Source: Acetobacteraceae bacterium
GTDB taxonomy: Bacteria > Pseudomonadota > Alphaproteobacteria > Acetobacterales > Acetobacteraceae
Reading direction: 5' to 3'
NCBI GenBank assembly: GCA_947455205.1
Contig: CANGNF010000037.1
Span: 1 to 51,756, forward strand
DNA: 51,756 nucleotides
A model generated the notes under the pieces. The model did not search any database, had not been told where the DNA came from, and was given only the letters and a program-made list of their open reading frames with translations. Position numbers and translations under genes: made by a program. Every line of letters starts with the position of its first letter. The stretch's first letter is position 1. Below, one piece after another: positions 1 to 9,076 of this stretch.

Positions 1-150
1 CGGCTGGCCGGGGCGGTTGCCCTGGCCGGGTACGAACCACTCGGGCTGCTGCTGCTGCTGGGCCTGCGCTGGCAAGGCGCCGGCCAGTGCCGCCACGGCC
101 AGGCCAGCCAGCAGGGTCACGGCCGGGGAGGAAACGCGGGTCTGCGCCAT
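1..150 (-). CDS. OmpH/Skp-family periplasmic chaperone, N-terminal fragment (cut by window edge)
   Basis: Only the first 50 codons are inside the window. They begin with ATG at 150 and encode a clear Sec signal peptide: a short N-region with one Arg, a hydrophobic Ala/Leu core and a likely cleavage site after ALPAQA near residue 30. A run of five Gln follows, then a PEWFVPGQ stretch. The gene lies 20 nt downstream of bamA on the same strand, where alphaproteobacteria usually keep skp/ompH, which encodes a periplasmic chaperone for unfolded outer-membrane proteins. Family assignment rests mainly on this position and the export signal, because the coiled-coil body is outside the window. The Gln run is encoded by five CAG repeats. 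Confidence 0.6.
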   Translation of the reverse strand, partial: MAQTRVSSPAVTLLAGLAVAALAGALPAQAQQQQQPEWFVPGQGNRPGQP

Positions 151-170
151 GTGAGGAACGTCCAGTAGGG

Positions 171-2507
171 TCAGAAGCGGGTGCCGAAGCCGAAGCGGAA
201 GACCTGGGTCTGGTCGTAGCGCCGCTTCACCACGGCCTGGGCCAGGTCGATATTGATCAGGCCGAACGGGCTGCGCCAGGAAACACCGACGCCGGCGCCG
301 ACGCGGGGCGAGGTGTCATCCGCCACGTTGGTGCCCTTGGCGGACTGCGACAGCGCGCCGACATCCACGAAGGCGCGGCCGACCAGCCCGAGTTCGGCCG
401 GCAGCGGCAGCGGGTAGCGCAGTTCAGTGGACTGGGTCCACAGGAAGCGACCGCCCAGGCTGTCGGAGGTGCTGGTATCGCGCGGGCCAACGCCGGCGAT
501 GCGGAAGCCGCGCAGGTTTTCGCCACCCAGGAAGAAGCGGTCCACGATGCGGTCGCGCTTGCCGAACAGGTCGTGCAGGTAGCCGACGCCGCCGGTGAAG
601 GACAGCACGTAGTCCGGGTCGCCCAGGTAGGCTTCCAGCGGCACGTGGTAGACCGCGTCCAGCCGGGTACGCAGGTAGGCCACGTCGCCACCCAGGCCGG
701 CGAAGTCGGTGCCGAGGCGGACCAGGCCGCCCTTGCTCGGCGAGATCAGCGAATCACGCCAGTCGTAGGACAGCGTCTGGCCAACCTGGCTCAGCAGCGT
801 CGTGCCCCGCTGCTCGGTGATGTACTGCGACGCGTTCGGCGAGATGTTGTATACGGTACGGTTGCTGAGCGTATAGGTCCAGACCTGCCGCAGCCGGTCG
901 TTGAACGCGTAGCCCATGCGGAGCGCGAAGCCCTCGCGCCGTTCCTGGTAGCTGGCGATGCTGAGCAGGTTGCGCTGGATGTAGAAGATGTCCGCGCCCA
1001 CCGCCAGGTTGCGGTCCAGGAAGTACGGGTCGGTGATCGAGATGTCGGCCTGGCTGCGGCGCTGCGCCAGCGTGGTGCCGATGCGGCTGTCGATGCCGGT
1101 GCCCAGCAGGTTGCGTTCGCGGATGCCGGCGTCGAGCAGGAAGCCGGCGTCGGTCGAGTAGCCGCCACCCAGCGAGACTTCGCCGGTCGGGCGTTCCGTC
1201 ACCGCGGTGTTCAGCACCGAACGGTCGGGCGCCGAACCGGGGCTGGAGGAGACCTGCACGTCGGCGAAGTAGCCGAGGTTGCGCAGCCGGTCGCGGCTGC
1301 GGCGGATCTGCGCGGCGTTGAAGGCATCGCCCTCGGCCACGCGGAACTCACGCCGGATCACCCGGTCCTGGGTGCGGCTGTTGCCGTTGATGTCGATGCG
1401 CTCGATGTAGATGCGCGGCGCCTCGTTCACGTCGAAGGCCAGGTCCACGCGGCGCGCCTCGCGGTCGCGCGTCACCCGCGGCTGCACTTCCACGAAGGGG
1501 AAGCCGCGCAGGTTGGCGTTGTCCTGCAGCGCCGTGGTCACCCGCTCCACCGCATCGCCGTCGTACCAGTCGCCGGTCTCCAGCTCGCGCCCGGCGATCG
1601 GCTGCAGCGAGCCGGGTTCCAGGTTGCGGATGTTGGCGACGATATCGACCTTGCCGACGCGATAGCGCGGGCCTTCCTCGATCGTGTAGGTCAGGAAGAA
1701 GCCGCTGCGGTCCGGCGCGAGTTCGGCCGTGGCGTTGGTGATCTGCACATCGGCGTAGCCGGCGCGCAGGTAGTAGCGGCGCAGCAGCTCGCGGTCGAAG
1801 GCCAGGCGGTCCGGGTCGAACTGGTCGCTGCTGGAGAAGAAGCGGTACCAGGCCTGCTCCCGCGTCGCCACGATCTCGCGCAGCTTGCCGTCCGAGAAGT
1901 TGCTGTTGCCGACGAAGTTGATGCGCGACACCAGCGCCGCATCGCCTTCATGGATCTCGAACACCACGTCGACGCGGTTCTGGTCCAGCTCGATGATCTT
2001 CGGCTCAACCGAGGTGGCGAAGCGGCCGCGGCGGGCATAGGCGTCCAGGATGCGCTGGCGGTCCGCCTGCACCTGCTGGCTGGTGAAGACCGAGCGCTGG
2101 CGCAGCTGCACCTCGGCGTTCAGGTTGGCGTCGCTGAGCTTGCGGTTGCCTTCATAGGCCACGCGGTTGACCAGCGGATTTTCCGCGACCTGCACGATGA
2201 CCTTGCCGCCTTCGCGGCTGATCCGCACGTCGCGGAACAGGCCGGTGGCGTACAGCGACTTCAGGCTGCGGTCCTGCCGGTCGGCGTCGTAGGTGTCGCC
2301 GGGCTGCAGCAGCATGTAGCTGCGGACCGTGTCGGCCTCGATCCGCTGGTTGCCGCGCACCTCGACGCTCTGCACCGCGCCTTCCGGCGCAGCGGGGCGC
2401 GCGGCGGGCAACTGGCGCGGGCGCTGCTGGGCAGCGGCCTCCGGCGGCAGCAGGCCCGGCGCGAGGCAGGCGGAAGCGAGCAGAAGGGCGCGTGCGGTGC
2501 GGTGCAA
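171..2507 (-). CDS. bamA: Outer membrane protein assembly factor BamA
   Basis: Central Omp85-family subunit of the BAM complex, which folds and inserts beta-barrel proteins into the outer membrane. From the TTG start at 2507 the protein has 778 residues: a signal peptide (Arg-rich start, then ALLLASACLAPGLL), five POTRA domains from about residue 45 to 440, and a C-terminal 16-strand barrel. The conserved loop-6 RGF motif is at residues 666-668, and the chain ends in the aromatic barrel signature FRFGFGTRF. An in-frame GTG at 2603 would add 32 residues ahead of the signal peptide. I prefer TTG because it puts the hydrophobic core at the normal distance from the N-terminus, although neither start has a strong ribosome-binding site. 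It sits between rseP and skp, the usual envelope-biogenesis order. Confidence 0.95.
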   Translation of the reverse strand: MHRTARALLLASACLAPGLLPPEAAAQQRPRQLPAARPAAPEGAVQSVEVRGNQRIEADTVRSYMLLQPGDTYDADRQDRSLKSLYATGLFRDVRISREGGKVIVQVAENPLVNRVAYEGNRKLSDANLNAEVQLRQRSVFTSQQVQADRQRILDAYARRGRFATSVEPKIIELDQNRVDVVFEIHEGDAALVSRINFVGNSNFSDGKLREIVATREQAWYRFFSSSDQFDPDRLAFDRELLRRYYLRAGYADVQITNATAELAPDRSGFFLTYTIEEGPRYRVGKVDIVANIRNLEPGSLQPIAGRELETGDWYDGDAVERVTTALQDNANLRGFPFVEVQPRVTRDREARRVDLAFDVNEAPRIYIERIDINGNSRTQDRVIRREFRVAEGDAFNAAQIRRSRDRLRNLGYFADVQVSSSPGSAPDRSVLNTAVTERPTGEVSLGGGYSTDAGFLLDAGIRERNLLGTGIDSRIGTTLAQRRSQADISITDPYFLDRNLAVGADIFYIQRNLLSIASYQERREGFALRMGYAFNDRLRQVWTYTLSNRTVYNISPNASQYITEQRGTTLLSQVGQTLSYDWRDSLISPSKGGLVRLGTDFAGLGGDVAYLRTRLDAVYHVPLEAYLGDPDYVLSFTGGVGYLHDLFGKRDRIVDRFFLGGENLRGFRIAGVGPRDTSTSDSLGGRFLWTQSTELRYPLPLPAELGLVGRAFVDVGALSQSAKGTNVADDTSPRVGAGVGVSWRSPFGLINIDLAQAVVKRRYDQTQVFRFGFGTRF

Positions 2508-2656
2508 GGGCGGTGGCCTGGCTCGTGGTTTGGGCAGGCGCGGAACATAGCCGCCGGTCTTCCCGGCCGCCACCCCCGCACCTCTCAGATACGCGATTGC
2601 CACGCGAGGGGGCGCGGGGCAAGCGCCAAGGCGGTTACGGCTGCGTCAGACGGGTC

Positions 2657-3757
2657 TCAGCCGATCAAGCCGGCCACCCAGCGGCCGAAGGTGCCGTGGG
2701 CGATGTCGTTCCAGGATGCGAACAGGAACAAGGTGACCAGAATGGCAAAGCCAGCGCGGAAGCCATATTCCTGCGCCTTGGGCGGCAGCGGACGGCCCCG
2801 AATCGCTTCCGCGGCGTAGAACACCAGATGCCCGCCATCCAGCAGCGGAATCGGGAACAGGTTCAGCAGCCCCAGGCTGACCGAGAGCAGCGCCATCAGG
2901 TTCACCAGCGGCGCGATGCCGAGCGACGCGGCCTCGCCACTGATCTCGGCGATGCGGATCGGGCCGCCCAATTCCTTGGCGCTGCGCTGGCCCAGCAGCA
3001 TCTCGCCCACGCCGACCAAGGTCTGCCAGGTGATGTCGCCGGTCTGCACCACGCCGGCGACCACGGCCTGCGGCAGGCCCAGCCGCTCGAATCGGACCGC
3101 GCCGCCCTGGATGCCCAGCACGCCGTTGGTCTGGCCGTTCGGCAGCACCCGCGCATCCGGCGTGGCCCGCACCGTCAGCTCGACGCCGTCCCGCGCCACG
3201 CGGATTTCCACCGGCTGGCCGGCGCGCGGCTGCACATGGCGCTGCACCTGGTCGAACCGGGTTACCCTTTGGCCATCCAGCGCGACGATCTCGTCCCCGG
3301 CCCGCAGGCCGACTCGCGCGGCCGGCGAATCGGCCACCACAGCGCCGACGCTGGTGCCGCCGACCGGCTGGCCGAGCGTGGCGAACAGGCCGGCGAACAG
3401 CACCATGGCCAGCAGGAAGTTGGCCACCGGCCCGGCGGCCACCACGATGGCGCGGCTCAGCACGCTCTTCTCATGGAAGGTCTCGCCCGGGCGCCAGCGG
3501 GCGCGTTCCTCGGCACTGGCGTCGGCCGGGGTTTCCTGGCCGTGCAGCTTCACGTAGCCACCCAGCGGGATCCAGCCCAGCCGCCATTCGGTGCCGCGCC
3601 GGTCGGTCCACTTCAGCACCGGCTTGCCGAAGCCGATGGCGAAGGCATCCGAATGGATGCCGCGCCAGCGCGCGGCCAGGTAGTGGCCCATCTCATGGAT
3701 GAAGACCAGCACGCCCAGCACCACGGCAAAGGCCAGCAGGGTCCGCAGCAATTCCAT
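2657..3757 (-). CDS. rseP: RseP/MmpA-type site-2 metalloprotease (M50B)
   Basis: Membrane-embedded zinc protease that cleaves transmembrane segments, classically anti-sigma factors in envelope-stress signalling and leftover signal peptides. The 366-residue protein has the HEMGH zinc motif at residues 21-25 inside the first membrane helix and the second metal-site motif LLDGGH around residues 305-310, both intact. One PDZ domain lies roughly at residues 115-200. E. coli RseP has two PDZ domains; a single one is common for the alphaproteobacterial form. It lies 17 nt downstream of dxr and is followed by bamA, a conserved arrangement. Its own substrate cannot be read from this window, since no rseA-like gene is present. 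Confidence 0.94.
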   Translation of the reverse strand: MELLRTLLAFAVVLGVLVFIHEMGHYLAARWRGIHSDAFAIGFGKPVLKWTDRRGTEWRLGWIPLGGYVKLHGQETPADASAEERARWRPGETFHEKSVLSRAIVVAAGPVANFLLAMVLFAGLFATLGQPVGGTSVGAVVADSPAARVGLRAGDEIVALDGQRVTRFDQVQRHVQPRAGQPVEIRVARDGVELTVRATPDARVLPNGQTNGVLGIQGGAVRFERLGLPQAVVAGVVQTGDITWQTLVGVGEMLLGQRSAKELGGPIRIAEISGEAASLGIAPLVNLMALLSVSLGLLNLFPIPLLDGGHLVFYAAEAIRGRPLPPKAQEYGFRAGFAILVTLFLFASWNDIAHGTFGRWVAGLIG

Positions 3758-3774
3758 CGCAGGCTATCCTCGGT

Positions 3775-4968
3775 TCAGGCCAACACGCGCAGCGCGGCCA
3801 GGCGATGCGCCTCGGCCCGGGCGGCCGCGTCCAGCGCGATCACATCGTCCAGGCCATCCACCGCCGGGGCGCCCAGCCGGGCCAGGGTTTCCTCCACCAC
3901 CGTGGCGATGTCGAGGAACCCCAGCTTGCGCCCGAGGAAGAGGGCCACGGCGGCCTCGTTGGCCGCGTTCAATATACATGGGGCACCACGGCCGGCGATC
4001 AACGCCTCCCGCGCCAGGCGCAGCGCCGGGAAGCGCACGGGGTCCGGCGCCTCGAAGGTCAGGCTGCCCAGCTTGGCCAGGTCCAGCCGGGCGATCTCCA
4101 CCTTCATGCGGCGCGGCCAGCCCAGCGCGTGGCTGATCGGCGTCCGCATGTCCGGCGCGCCCAGCTGCGCCAGCAGGCTGCCATCGGCGTACTGCACCAG
4201 TCCGTGCACGGTGGATTGCGGGTGGACCAGCACCTCCAGCTGGCTCTCGCCCACCGGGAACAGCCGCTCGGCCTCGATCACCTCCAGGCCCTTGTTCATC
4301 ATCGTGGCGCTGTCCACGCTGATCTTGGCGCCCATGCTCCACATCGGGTGCTTCACCGCCATCTCCGGCGTGGCGCTGCGCATGACGCTGATGTCGGCGG
4401 TGCGGAACGGCCCGCCCGAGGCGGTCAGGATGATCTTCTCGATCAGCTTCGGCTCGCTGCTGTCCAGCGCCTGGAAGATGGCGTTGTGCTCGCTGTCCAC
4501 CGGCAGCAGCAGGGCGCCATGGGCGCGGGCGGCGGCCAGCACGATGGGGCCGGCGCAGACCAGGCTTTCCTTGTTGGCCAGCGCCACGGTGCCGCCATGG
4601 GACAGCGCGGCCAGGGTCGGCTTCAGCCCGGCGGCGCCGACGATGGCCGCCATGGTCCAGTCCACCGGCCGGGCCGCGGCGTCGATGACCGCCTGCTCGC
4701 CGGCGGCGCATTCGATGCCGGTGCCGGCCAGCGCCGCCTTCAGCGCGGCGTAGCTGGCGGGGTCCGCCACCACGGCCAGCCGGGCGCCGATGCGGATGGC
4801 CTGCCTGGCCAGCCCCGCCGCGTCACGCCCCGCAACCAGGGCCTCCACCGCGAATTCGCCGGGGGCCGCCGCTTCCAGCAACGCCATGGTGCTGGTGCCG
4901 ATGCTGCCGGTGCTGCCGAGGATGCTCAGCCGCCGCGGCGCCTCGGGTTTGCCGCTTGTCATCGCCAC
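3775..4968 (-). CDS. dxr: 1-deoxy-D-xylulose-5-phosphate reductoisomerase
   Basis: Converts DXP to 2-C-methyl-D-erythritol 4-phosphate using NADPH, the first committed step of the MEP isoprenoid pathway. The 397-residue length is normal. The NADPH-binding loop GSTGSIGTST starts at residue 18, the ANKESLV motif is at 131-137, and the metal ligands fall in VDSEHN at 157-162. The start codon overlaps the end of cdsA by 10 nt, so the two are probably translationally coupled. Its product feeds the isoprenoid precursors that uppS, two genes upstream, turns into the undecaprenyl carrier. Confidence 0.96.
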   Translation of the reverse strand: MAMTSGKPEAPRRLSILGSTGSIGTSTMALLEAAAPGEFAVEALVAGRDAAGLARQAIRIGARLAVVADPASYAALKAALAGTGIECAAGEQAVIDAAARPVDWTMAAIVGAAGLKPTLAALSHGGTVALANKESLVCAGPIVLAAARAHGALLLPVDSEHNAIFQALDSSEPKLIEKIILTASGGPFRTADISVMRSATPEMAVKHPMWSMGAKISVDSATMMNKGLEVIEAERLFPVGESQLEVLVHPQSTVHGLVQYADGSLLAQLGAPDMRTPISHALGWPRRMKVEIARLDLAKLGSLTFEAPDPVRFPALRLAREALIAGRGAPCILNAANEAAVALFLGRKLGFLDIATVVEETLARLGAPAVDGLDDVIALDAAARAEAHRLAALRVLA

Positions 4969-5801
4969 AGGTACTCTCCCAGTCCAGCAAGGTGGCCCAA
5001 GCCCAGCAGGGCCGCCACCGGGGCGGCCCAGAGCAGCCCGTCCAGCCGGTCCAGCAGGCCGCCATGGCCTGGGATAAGGGCCGAACTGTCCTTTACACGA
5101 AACCGCCGCTTGACCCAGCTTTCAAACAGGTCACCCGCCTGCGAAACGACGCTGAGCGTGGCCGCCAGGACAATGGCCAGGGCGCCGCTGCCGGGCGCCG
5201 CCACCTGGGCCACCGCCCAGCCCAGCGCCATGGCCGCCACCAGCCCGCCGACCGCGCCGGACCGCGTCTTGCCCGGGGAGATCGAGGGCGCCAGCTTCGG
5301 GCCGCCCCACCAGCGCCCGGCGATATAGGCGCCGATGTCGCTGGACCAGACCACCACCAGCACGAACAGCACATTGGCCAGGCCGACCCCGCCCGGCGCC
5401 TGGCGCAGCGCCGCCAGCGCCAGCCCGGCCAAGCCGATGTAGAGCACTCCGCCGGGCAGCCACCAGCGGCCGATGGCCGGGCGGTCCACCCGCAGCAGCG
5501 TGGCCAACGCGCAGCCCAGCACCCATACCAGCCCCCAGGCGGCATGGCCCAGCAGCGCCAGCCCGGCACCGGCGAGCACCGCCGCCTGCAGCATCAGCCC
5601 GTCCGGGCCGCGCGGCTCGCCACCGGTCAGCCGTGTCCATTCCCAGGCCAGGCCGCACAGGCCCAGCAGCACCAGTAATGCCCAGGGCATGCCGCCGGAC
5701 CACAGGCAGAAGATGGCCAGCGGCAGCAGCACCAGCGCGGAGGCTGCCCGCTTGCCAAGGTCCTGCCAGCGTCCAGCCGCGGCGGTGGTGGGTGGGTTCA
5801 C
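4959..5801 (-). CDS. cdsA: Phosphatidate cytidylyltransferase (CDP-diglyceride synthase)
   Basis: Inner-membrane enzyme that makes CDP-diacylglycerol from phosphatidate and CTP, the entry to all phospholipid synthesis. The 280-residue protein is almost entirely hydrophobic, with seven to eight likely membrane helices. Near the C-terminus it carries the family signature region running from SDIGAYIAGRWWGG to SPGKTRSGAVGG. Translation starts at GTG 5801, directly abutting the TAG stop of uppS at 5802-5804, which suggests coupled translation. The order uppS-cdsA-dxr-rseP-bamA is the standard envelope-biogenesis cluster. Confidence 0.95.
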   Translation of the reverse strand: MNPPTTAAAGRWQDLGKRAASALVLLPLAIFCLWSGGMPWALLVLLGLCGLAWEWTRLTGGEPRGPDGLMLQAAVLAGAGLALLGHAAWGLVWVLGCALATLLRVDRPAIGRWWLPGGVLYIGLAGLALAALRQAPGGVGLANVLFVLVVVWSSDIGAYIAGRWWGGPKLAPSISPGKTRSGAVGGLVAAMALGWAVAQVAAPGSGALAIVLAATLSVVSQAGDLFESWVKRRFRVKDSSALIPGHGGLLDRLDGLLWAAPVAALLGLGHLAGLGEYLWR

Positions 5802-6548
5802 CTAGGCGGTTCGCGCGCCGTAGCGGCGCTCTCGCCGGCCGAACTCGGCCACCGCCTGGGCGAAGTGCTCGGCGCCGAAATCGGGCCACAGCACGTCCAG
5901 GAACAGGAACTCCGCGTAGGCCGCCTGCCAGAGCAGGAAGTTGGACAGCCGCTGCTCGCCGGAAGTGCGGATGATCAGGTCCGGGTCGGGCTGGCCGGCG
6001 GTGAACAGCCGGTGGGCGAAGTCGGCCTCGGTGACGCTGGCGGGGTCCAGCGTGCCGGCGCGGGCCTCGGCGGCAATGGCGCGGGCGGCGTGGACGATCT
6101 CGTCGCGGGCGCCGTAGCTCAGCGCCACCACCAGGTTGAGCCGGGTGCCGCCGGCGGTGACCGACTCCGCCTGATCCACCGCGCGCACCAGGTCAGGGCC
6201 GAAGCGGTCGCGGTCGCCGATGACGCGCAGCCGCACGCCTTCCTTCTTCAAGGTCGCCACCTCGGACCGCAGGTACAGGCGCAACAGGGTGGTCAGCTCC
6301 TGCACCTCGTCGGCCGGGCGAGTCCAGTTCTCGGAGCTGAAGGCGAACAGCGTAAGCCATTCCACCCCGGCATTTGCGGCGGCCTCAATCGCGCGGCGCG
6401 CCGCCTCCGCGCCGGCCTTGTGGCCAAGTGCCACCGGCAGGCCGCGGGCCTGCGCCCAGCGGCGGTTGCCGTCCATGATGACGGCGACATGGCGCGGCAC
6501 CCTGCCGGGAGCCGCCGCCGCCGCATCCGCCTGGGTCAACGCGCTCAT
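5802..6548 (-). CDS. uppS: Undecaprenyl (isoprenyl) diphosphate synthase
   Basis: Cis-prenyltransferase that extends farnesyl diphosphate with isopentenyl diphosphate to make the C55 lipid carrier for peptidoglycan and other glycans. The 248-residue protein has the signature IMDGNRRWA at residues 24-32 (catalytic Asp26), LFAFSSENW for substrate binding, and the C-terminal LIIRTSGEQRLSNF motif. It starts 19 nt downstream of frr and abuts cdsA. Cytosolic, acting at the membrane surface. Confidence 0.96.
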   Translation of the reverse strand: MSALTQADAAAAAPGRVPRHVAVIMDGNRRWAQARGLPVALGHKAGAEAARRAIEAAANAGVEWLTLFAFSSENWTRPADEVQELTTLLRLYLRSEVATLKKEGVRLRVIGDRDRFGPDLVRAVDQAESVTAGGTRLNLVVALSYGARDEIVHAARAIAAEARAGTLDPASVTEADFAHRLFTAGQPDPDLIIRTSGEQRLSNFLLWQAAYAEFLFLDVLWPDFGAEHFAQAVAEFGRRERRYGARTA

Positions 6549-6567
6549 CGGGGGGCCGGGCCTTGGC

Positions 6568-7140
6568 TCAAACCGTCCGGATGTCCTTTTCCTTGTCGGC
6601 CAGGGCGGCCTCGACGTTCTTGATGTACTGGTCGGTCAGCTTCTGGACCTCTTCCTGCCACTTCTTGGAATCATCCTGGCTGATCGGCGCCTTCTTGTCC
6701 TTCTCCTGCGCCTTCACCTGCTCCATGCCGTCGCGCCGCACGCCGCGAATGGCGACCTTGGCGCCTTCCGTGTACTTCTGCGCGGTCTTGATCAGCTCGT
6801 TGCGGCGTTCCTGCGTCAGCGGCGGCAGCGGCACGCGGATGCTCTGGCCCTCGGTCTGCGGGTTCAGGTTCAGCCCGCTGTCGCGGATGCCGATCTCCAC
6901 CGACTTGACCACGGACTTGTCCCAGACCTGCACCACCAGCAGGCCGGGGCCGCCGACCTGCACGTTGGCCACCTGGGAAAGCGGCACCTCGCCGCCATAG
7001 GCCACCACGCGGATCGGCTCCAGCAATGCCGGGCTGGGGCGGCTGGTGCGCAGCCCCTGGAACTCCTTCTTCAGCAGATCCATCGTCGAATCCATCCGAC
7101 GCGTCAGGTCCTGCTTCAGGGCCTTGATGTCCTCGGGCAT
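6568..7140 (-). CDS. frr: Ribosome recycling factor
   Basis: Works with EF-G to split post-termination ribosomes. The 190-residue length matches the family (about 185). The N-terminal helix region (MPEDIKALKQDLTRRMD), the conserved LRTSRPSPALLEPI segment and the IRVPLPPLTQERR motif are all characteristic. The gene follows pyrH by 51 nt and precedes uppS, the conserved pyrH-frr-uppS order. Confidence 0.96.
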   Translation of the reverse strand: MPEDIKALKQDLTRRMDSTMDLLKKEFQGLRTSRPSPALLEPIRVVAYGGEVPLSQVANVQVGGPGLLVVQVWDKSVVKSVEIGIRDSGLNLNPQTEGQSIRVPLPPLTQERRNELIKTAQKYTEGAKVAIRGVRRDGMEQVKAQEKDKKAPISQDDSKKWQEEVQKLTDQYIKNVEAALADKEKDIRTV

Positions 7141-7191
7141 GACCCGGTTCCCCCAAACTTGCGGTGGGCCGGCTGCGGCCCCCGGCTTTCG

Positions 7192-7914
7192 CTACTGCTC
7201 GACAACCGTGGTGAAGCGGCCTTCGCCCTTCATCACACTCGTAAAAGCGCCTTCCTCGTGGATGTTGAACACGATGATCGGCAGCTTGTTCTCACGCGCC
7301 AGGCTGATCGCGGCGGCGTCCATCACCTGCAGGTCGCGCGCCAGCACGTCCAGGTAGCTCAGCGTCACGTAGCGCTCGGCCTTCGGGTTCTTGCGCGGGT
7401 CGGCGCTGTACACGCCATCCACCTGGGTGCCCTTCAGCATGGCGTCGCAGGCCATCTCGGCGGCGCGCAGCGCGGCGGCGGTATCGGTGGTGAAGAAGGG
7501 GTTGCCGGTGCCGGCGGCGAAGATCACCACCCTGCCCTTCTCCATGTGGCGGATCGCGCGGCGGCGGATATAGGGCTCGCAGACCGATTCCATGGTGATG
7601 GCGGACTGCACGCGCGTCGGCACGCCCACCTTCTCCAGCGCGTTCTGCATGGCCAGCGCGTTCATGATGGTGGCCAGCATGCCCATGTAGTCGGCCTGGG
7701 CGCGGTCCATGCCTGAAGCGGCACCGGAGATGCCGCGGAAGATGTTGCCCCCGCCGATGACCAGGCAGACCTGCACGCCCAGCGCGGTCACGGCCTTCAC
7801 GTCGGCGGCGATGGCCCGCACGGTGGCGTTGTCCAGCCCGTAGTCGCGGTGGCCCATCAGGGCCTCGCCGGAAACCTTGAGCAGGACGCGCTTGTAGCGA
7901 AGAGGTTCGCTCAC
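7192..7914 (-). CDS. pyrH: Uridylate (UMP) kinase
   Basis: Phosphorylates UMP to UDP in pyrimidine nucleotide synthesis; bacterial UMP kinases belong to the amino-acid kinase fold. The 240-residue protein shows the KVSGEAL motif at residues 13-19, a [10 protein letters not shown] nucleotide-binding segment, and [16 protein letters not shown], which binds UMP. GTG at 7914 is chosen as start because a GGAG ribosome-binding site sits a few bases upstream and the next codons match the family N-terminus. It is the first gene of the envelope/translation operon; a candidate promoter lies at 7947-7976, just after the rpsB-tsf terminator. Confidence 0.96.
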   Translation of the reverse strand: MSEPLRYKRVLLKVSGEALMGHRDYGLDNATVRAIAADVKAVTALGVQVCLVIGGGNIFRGISGAASGMDRAQADYMGMLATIMNALAMQNALEKVGVPTRVQSAITMESVCEPYIRRRAIRHMEKGRVVIFAAGTGNPFFTTDTAAALRAAEMACDAMLKGTQVDGVYSADPRKNPKAERYVTLSYLDVLARDLQVMDAAAISLARENKLPIIVFNIHEEGAFTSVMKGEGRFTTVVEQ

Positions 7915-7946
7915 GGTGACTCCGGTATGATCTTGGCGGGCGGCGG

Positions 7947-7976
7947 AACATAGGCGCCGGCGCCATGGCCCCGCAA
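7947..7976 (-). promoter_or_regulatory. Candidate pyrH operon promoter
   Basis: On the minus strand TTGCGG (7971-7976) and TATGTT (7947-7952) are separated by 18 nt, a fair sigma-70-like match. It lies between the tsf terminator and pyrH, where a new promoter would be expected, and predicts a leader of about 25 nt. The prediction is from sequence only. Confidence 0.4.
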
Positions 7977-8024
7977 GGCCGGCTCTGGGTCACGCGGCAG
8001 CGAGCCGCCACGGCACCCGACATG

Positions 8025-8056
8025 AAAAGGGCCGCCATGCACCATGCAGGCGGCCC
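8025..8056 (-). terminator. Intrinsic terminator of the rpsB-tsf operon
   Basis: On the minus strand GGGCCGCC (8049-8056) pairs perfectly with GGCGGCCC (8029-8036). The stem extends through a TGCA/TGCA inner helix with a one-base bulge and is followed immediately by TTTT (8025-8028). It lies 42 nt past the tsf stop codon and separates rpsB-tsf from pyrH. Confidence 0.85.
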
Positions 8057-8098
8057 CGTTTGGCAGGCTGGGGCGACGTTGCCGCCGCCCCGGCCGGT

Positions 8099-9016
8099 TC
8101 AGCCCTTGGTCAGGCCGGCGGCCGCGGCCACCTCGGCGGCGAAGTCGCCGGCGGCCTTCTCGACGCCCTCACCCAGGACGAAGCGCTGGAAGCCGGTCAG
8201 GTTGCCACCCGCCTTCTTCACCACTTCCTTCACCCGGGTCTCGCCGTCATGCACCCAGACCTGCTCCAGCAGCACCACTTCCTCGTAGTACTTGCGGATC
8301 CGGCCCTCGACCATCTTCTCGATGACCGCGGGCGGCTTGCCGGAGGCCATGGCCTGCTCCGTCAGCACCCGGCGCTCACGCTCCAGCGCCGAGGGGTCGA
8401 CCGAGGAGGCGTCCAGCGCTTCCGGCTTGGTGGCGGCCACGTGCATGCCGATCTGGCGACCCAGCTGCTCCAGCGCGTTGATTTCGCTGGAACCTTCCAG
8501 CGCCACCAGCACGCCGATCTTGCCCAGGCCCGGCTTGACGGCATTGTGGATGTAGGTGGCGACCGTGCCGTTGGCCACCGTCAGGCGCTTGGCCCGGCGG
8601 ATGGTCATGTTCTCGCCGATGGTGGCGATCAGGTGGGTCAGCTGGTCCTGCACCGAGTGGCTGGTGCCGGGGAAGTTGGCGTGCTTCAGCTTCTCGATGT
8701 CGTCGCCGACGCCGAGCACCAGGCCGGCCAGCTCGGACACGAAGTTCTGGAAGCTCTCGTTGCGGGCGATGAAGTCGGTCTCGGCATTCACCTCGACCAT
8801 GGCGCCGACCTGCGGGCCGGTGGCCACGCCGACCAGGCCTTCGGCGGCAGCGCGGCCGGACTTCTTGGCGGCGGCCGAGAGGCCCTTCTTGCGCAGCCAG
8901 TCGATCGCGGCTTCCATGTCGCCGTCGGTCTCAACCAGCGCCTTCTTGCAGTCCATCATGCCGGCGCCGGTCTTCTCGCGCAGGCTGGCCACCAGCTGGG
9001 CGGTGATCTGGGCCAT
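8099..9016 (-). CDS. tsf: Elongation factor Ts
   Basis: Guanine-nucleotide exchange factor that recycles EF-Tu·GDP. The 305-residue protein starts with the UBA-like domain ([21 protein letters not shown]), has the EF-Tu contact segment around [11 protein letters not shown], and has full-length core subdomains. The ATG at 9016 is preceded by a GGAG ribosome-binding site. It lies 60 nt downstream of rpsB with a strong hairpin in the gap, and is closed by a textbook terminator at 8025-8056. Confidence 0.97.
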   Translation of the reverse strand: MAQITAQLVASLREKTGAGMMDCKKALVETDGDMEAAIDWLRKKGLSAAAKKSGRAAAEGLVGVATGPQVGAMVEVNAETDFIARNESFQNFVSELAGLVLGVGDDIEKLKHANFPGTSHSVQDQLTHLIATIGENMTIRRAKRLTVANGTVATYIHNAVKPGLGKIGVLVALEGSSEINALEQLGRQIGMHVAATKPEALDASSVDPSALERERRVLTEQAMASGKPPAVIEKMVEGRIRKYYEEVVLLEQVWVHDGETRVKEVVKKAGGNLTGFQRFVLGEGVEKAAGDFAAEVAAAAGLTKG

Positions 9017-9040
9017 GTCCGGTTCTCCTTGGTAGCGTTG

Positions 9041-9067
9041 GCGGGCCGGGGTGGTGCCCCGGCCCGC
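9041..9067 (-). promoter_or_regulatory. Intercistronic hairpin between rpsB and tsf
   Basis: A perfect 11-bp GC inverted repeat (9041-9051 with 9057-9067, loop of 5) fills the 60-nt gap between rpsB and tsf. There is no U-tract after it on the minus strand, so it is more likely an attenuating or mRNA-processing hairpin than a full terminator. In E. coli the rpsB-tsf junction also holds a structure that lowers tsf relative to rpsB transcript; equivalence here is inferred. Confidence 0.5.
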
Positions 9068-9076
9068 TGGCAGTTC

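Noticed and set aside
87..2819. Long 910-codon open frame on the plus strand opposite bamA
   Set aside because: It is the antisense shadow of a GC-rich gene. The product is Arg/Ala/Gln-rich with no family features, and bamA on the other strand is certain. The same applies to the long plus-strand frames opposite rseP, dxr, tsf, dnaE, nuo genes, lon and tig.
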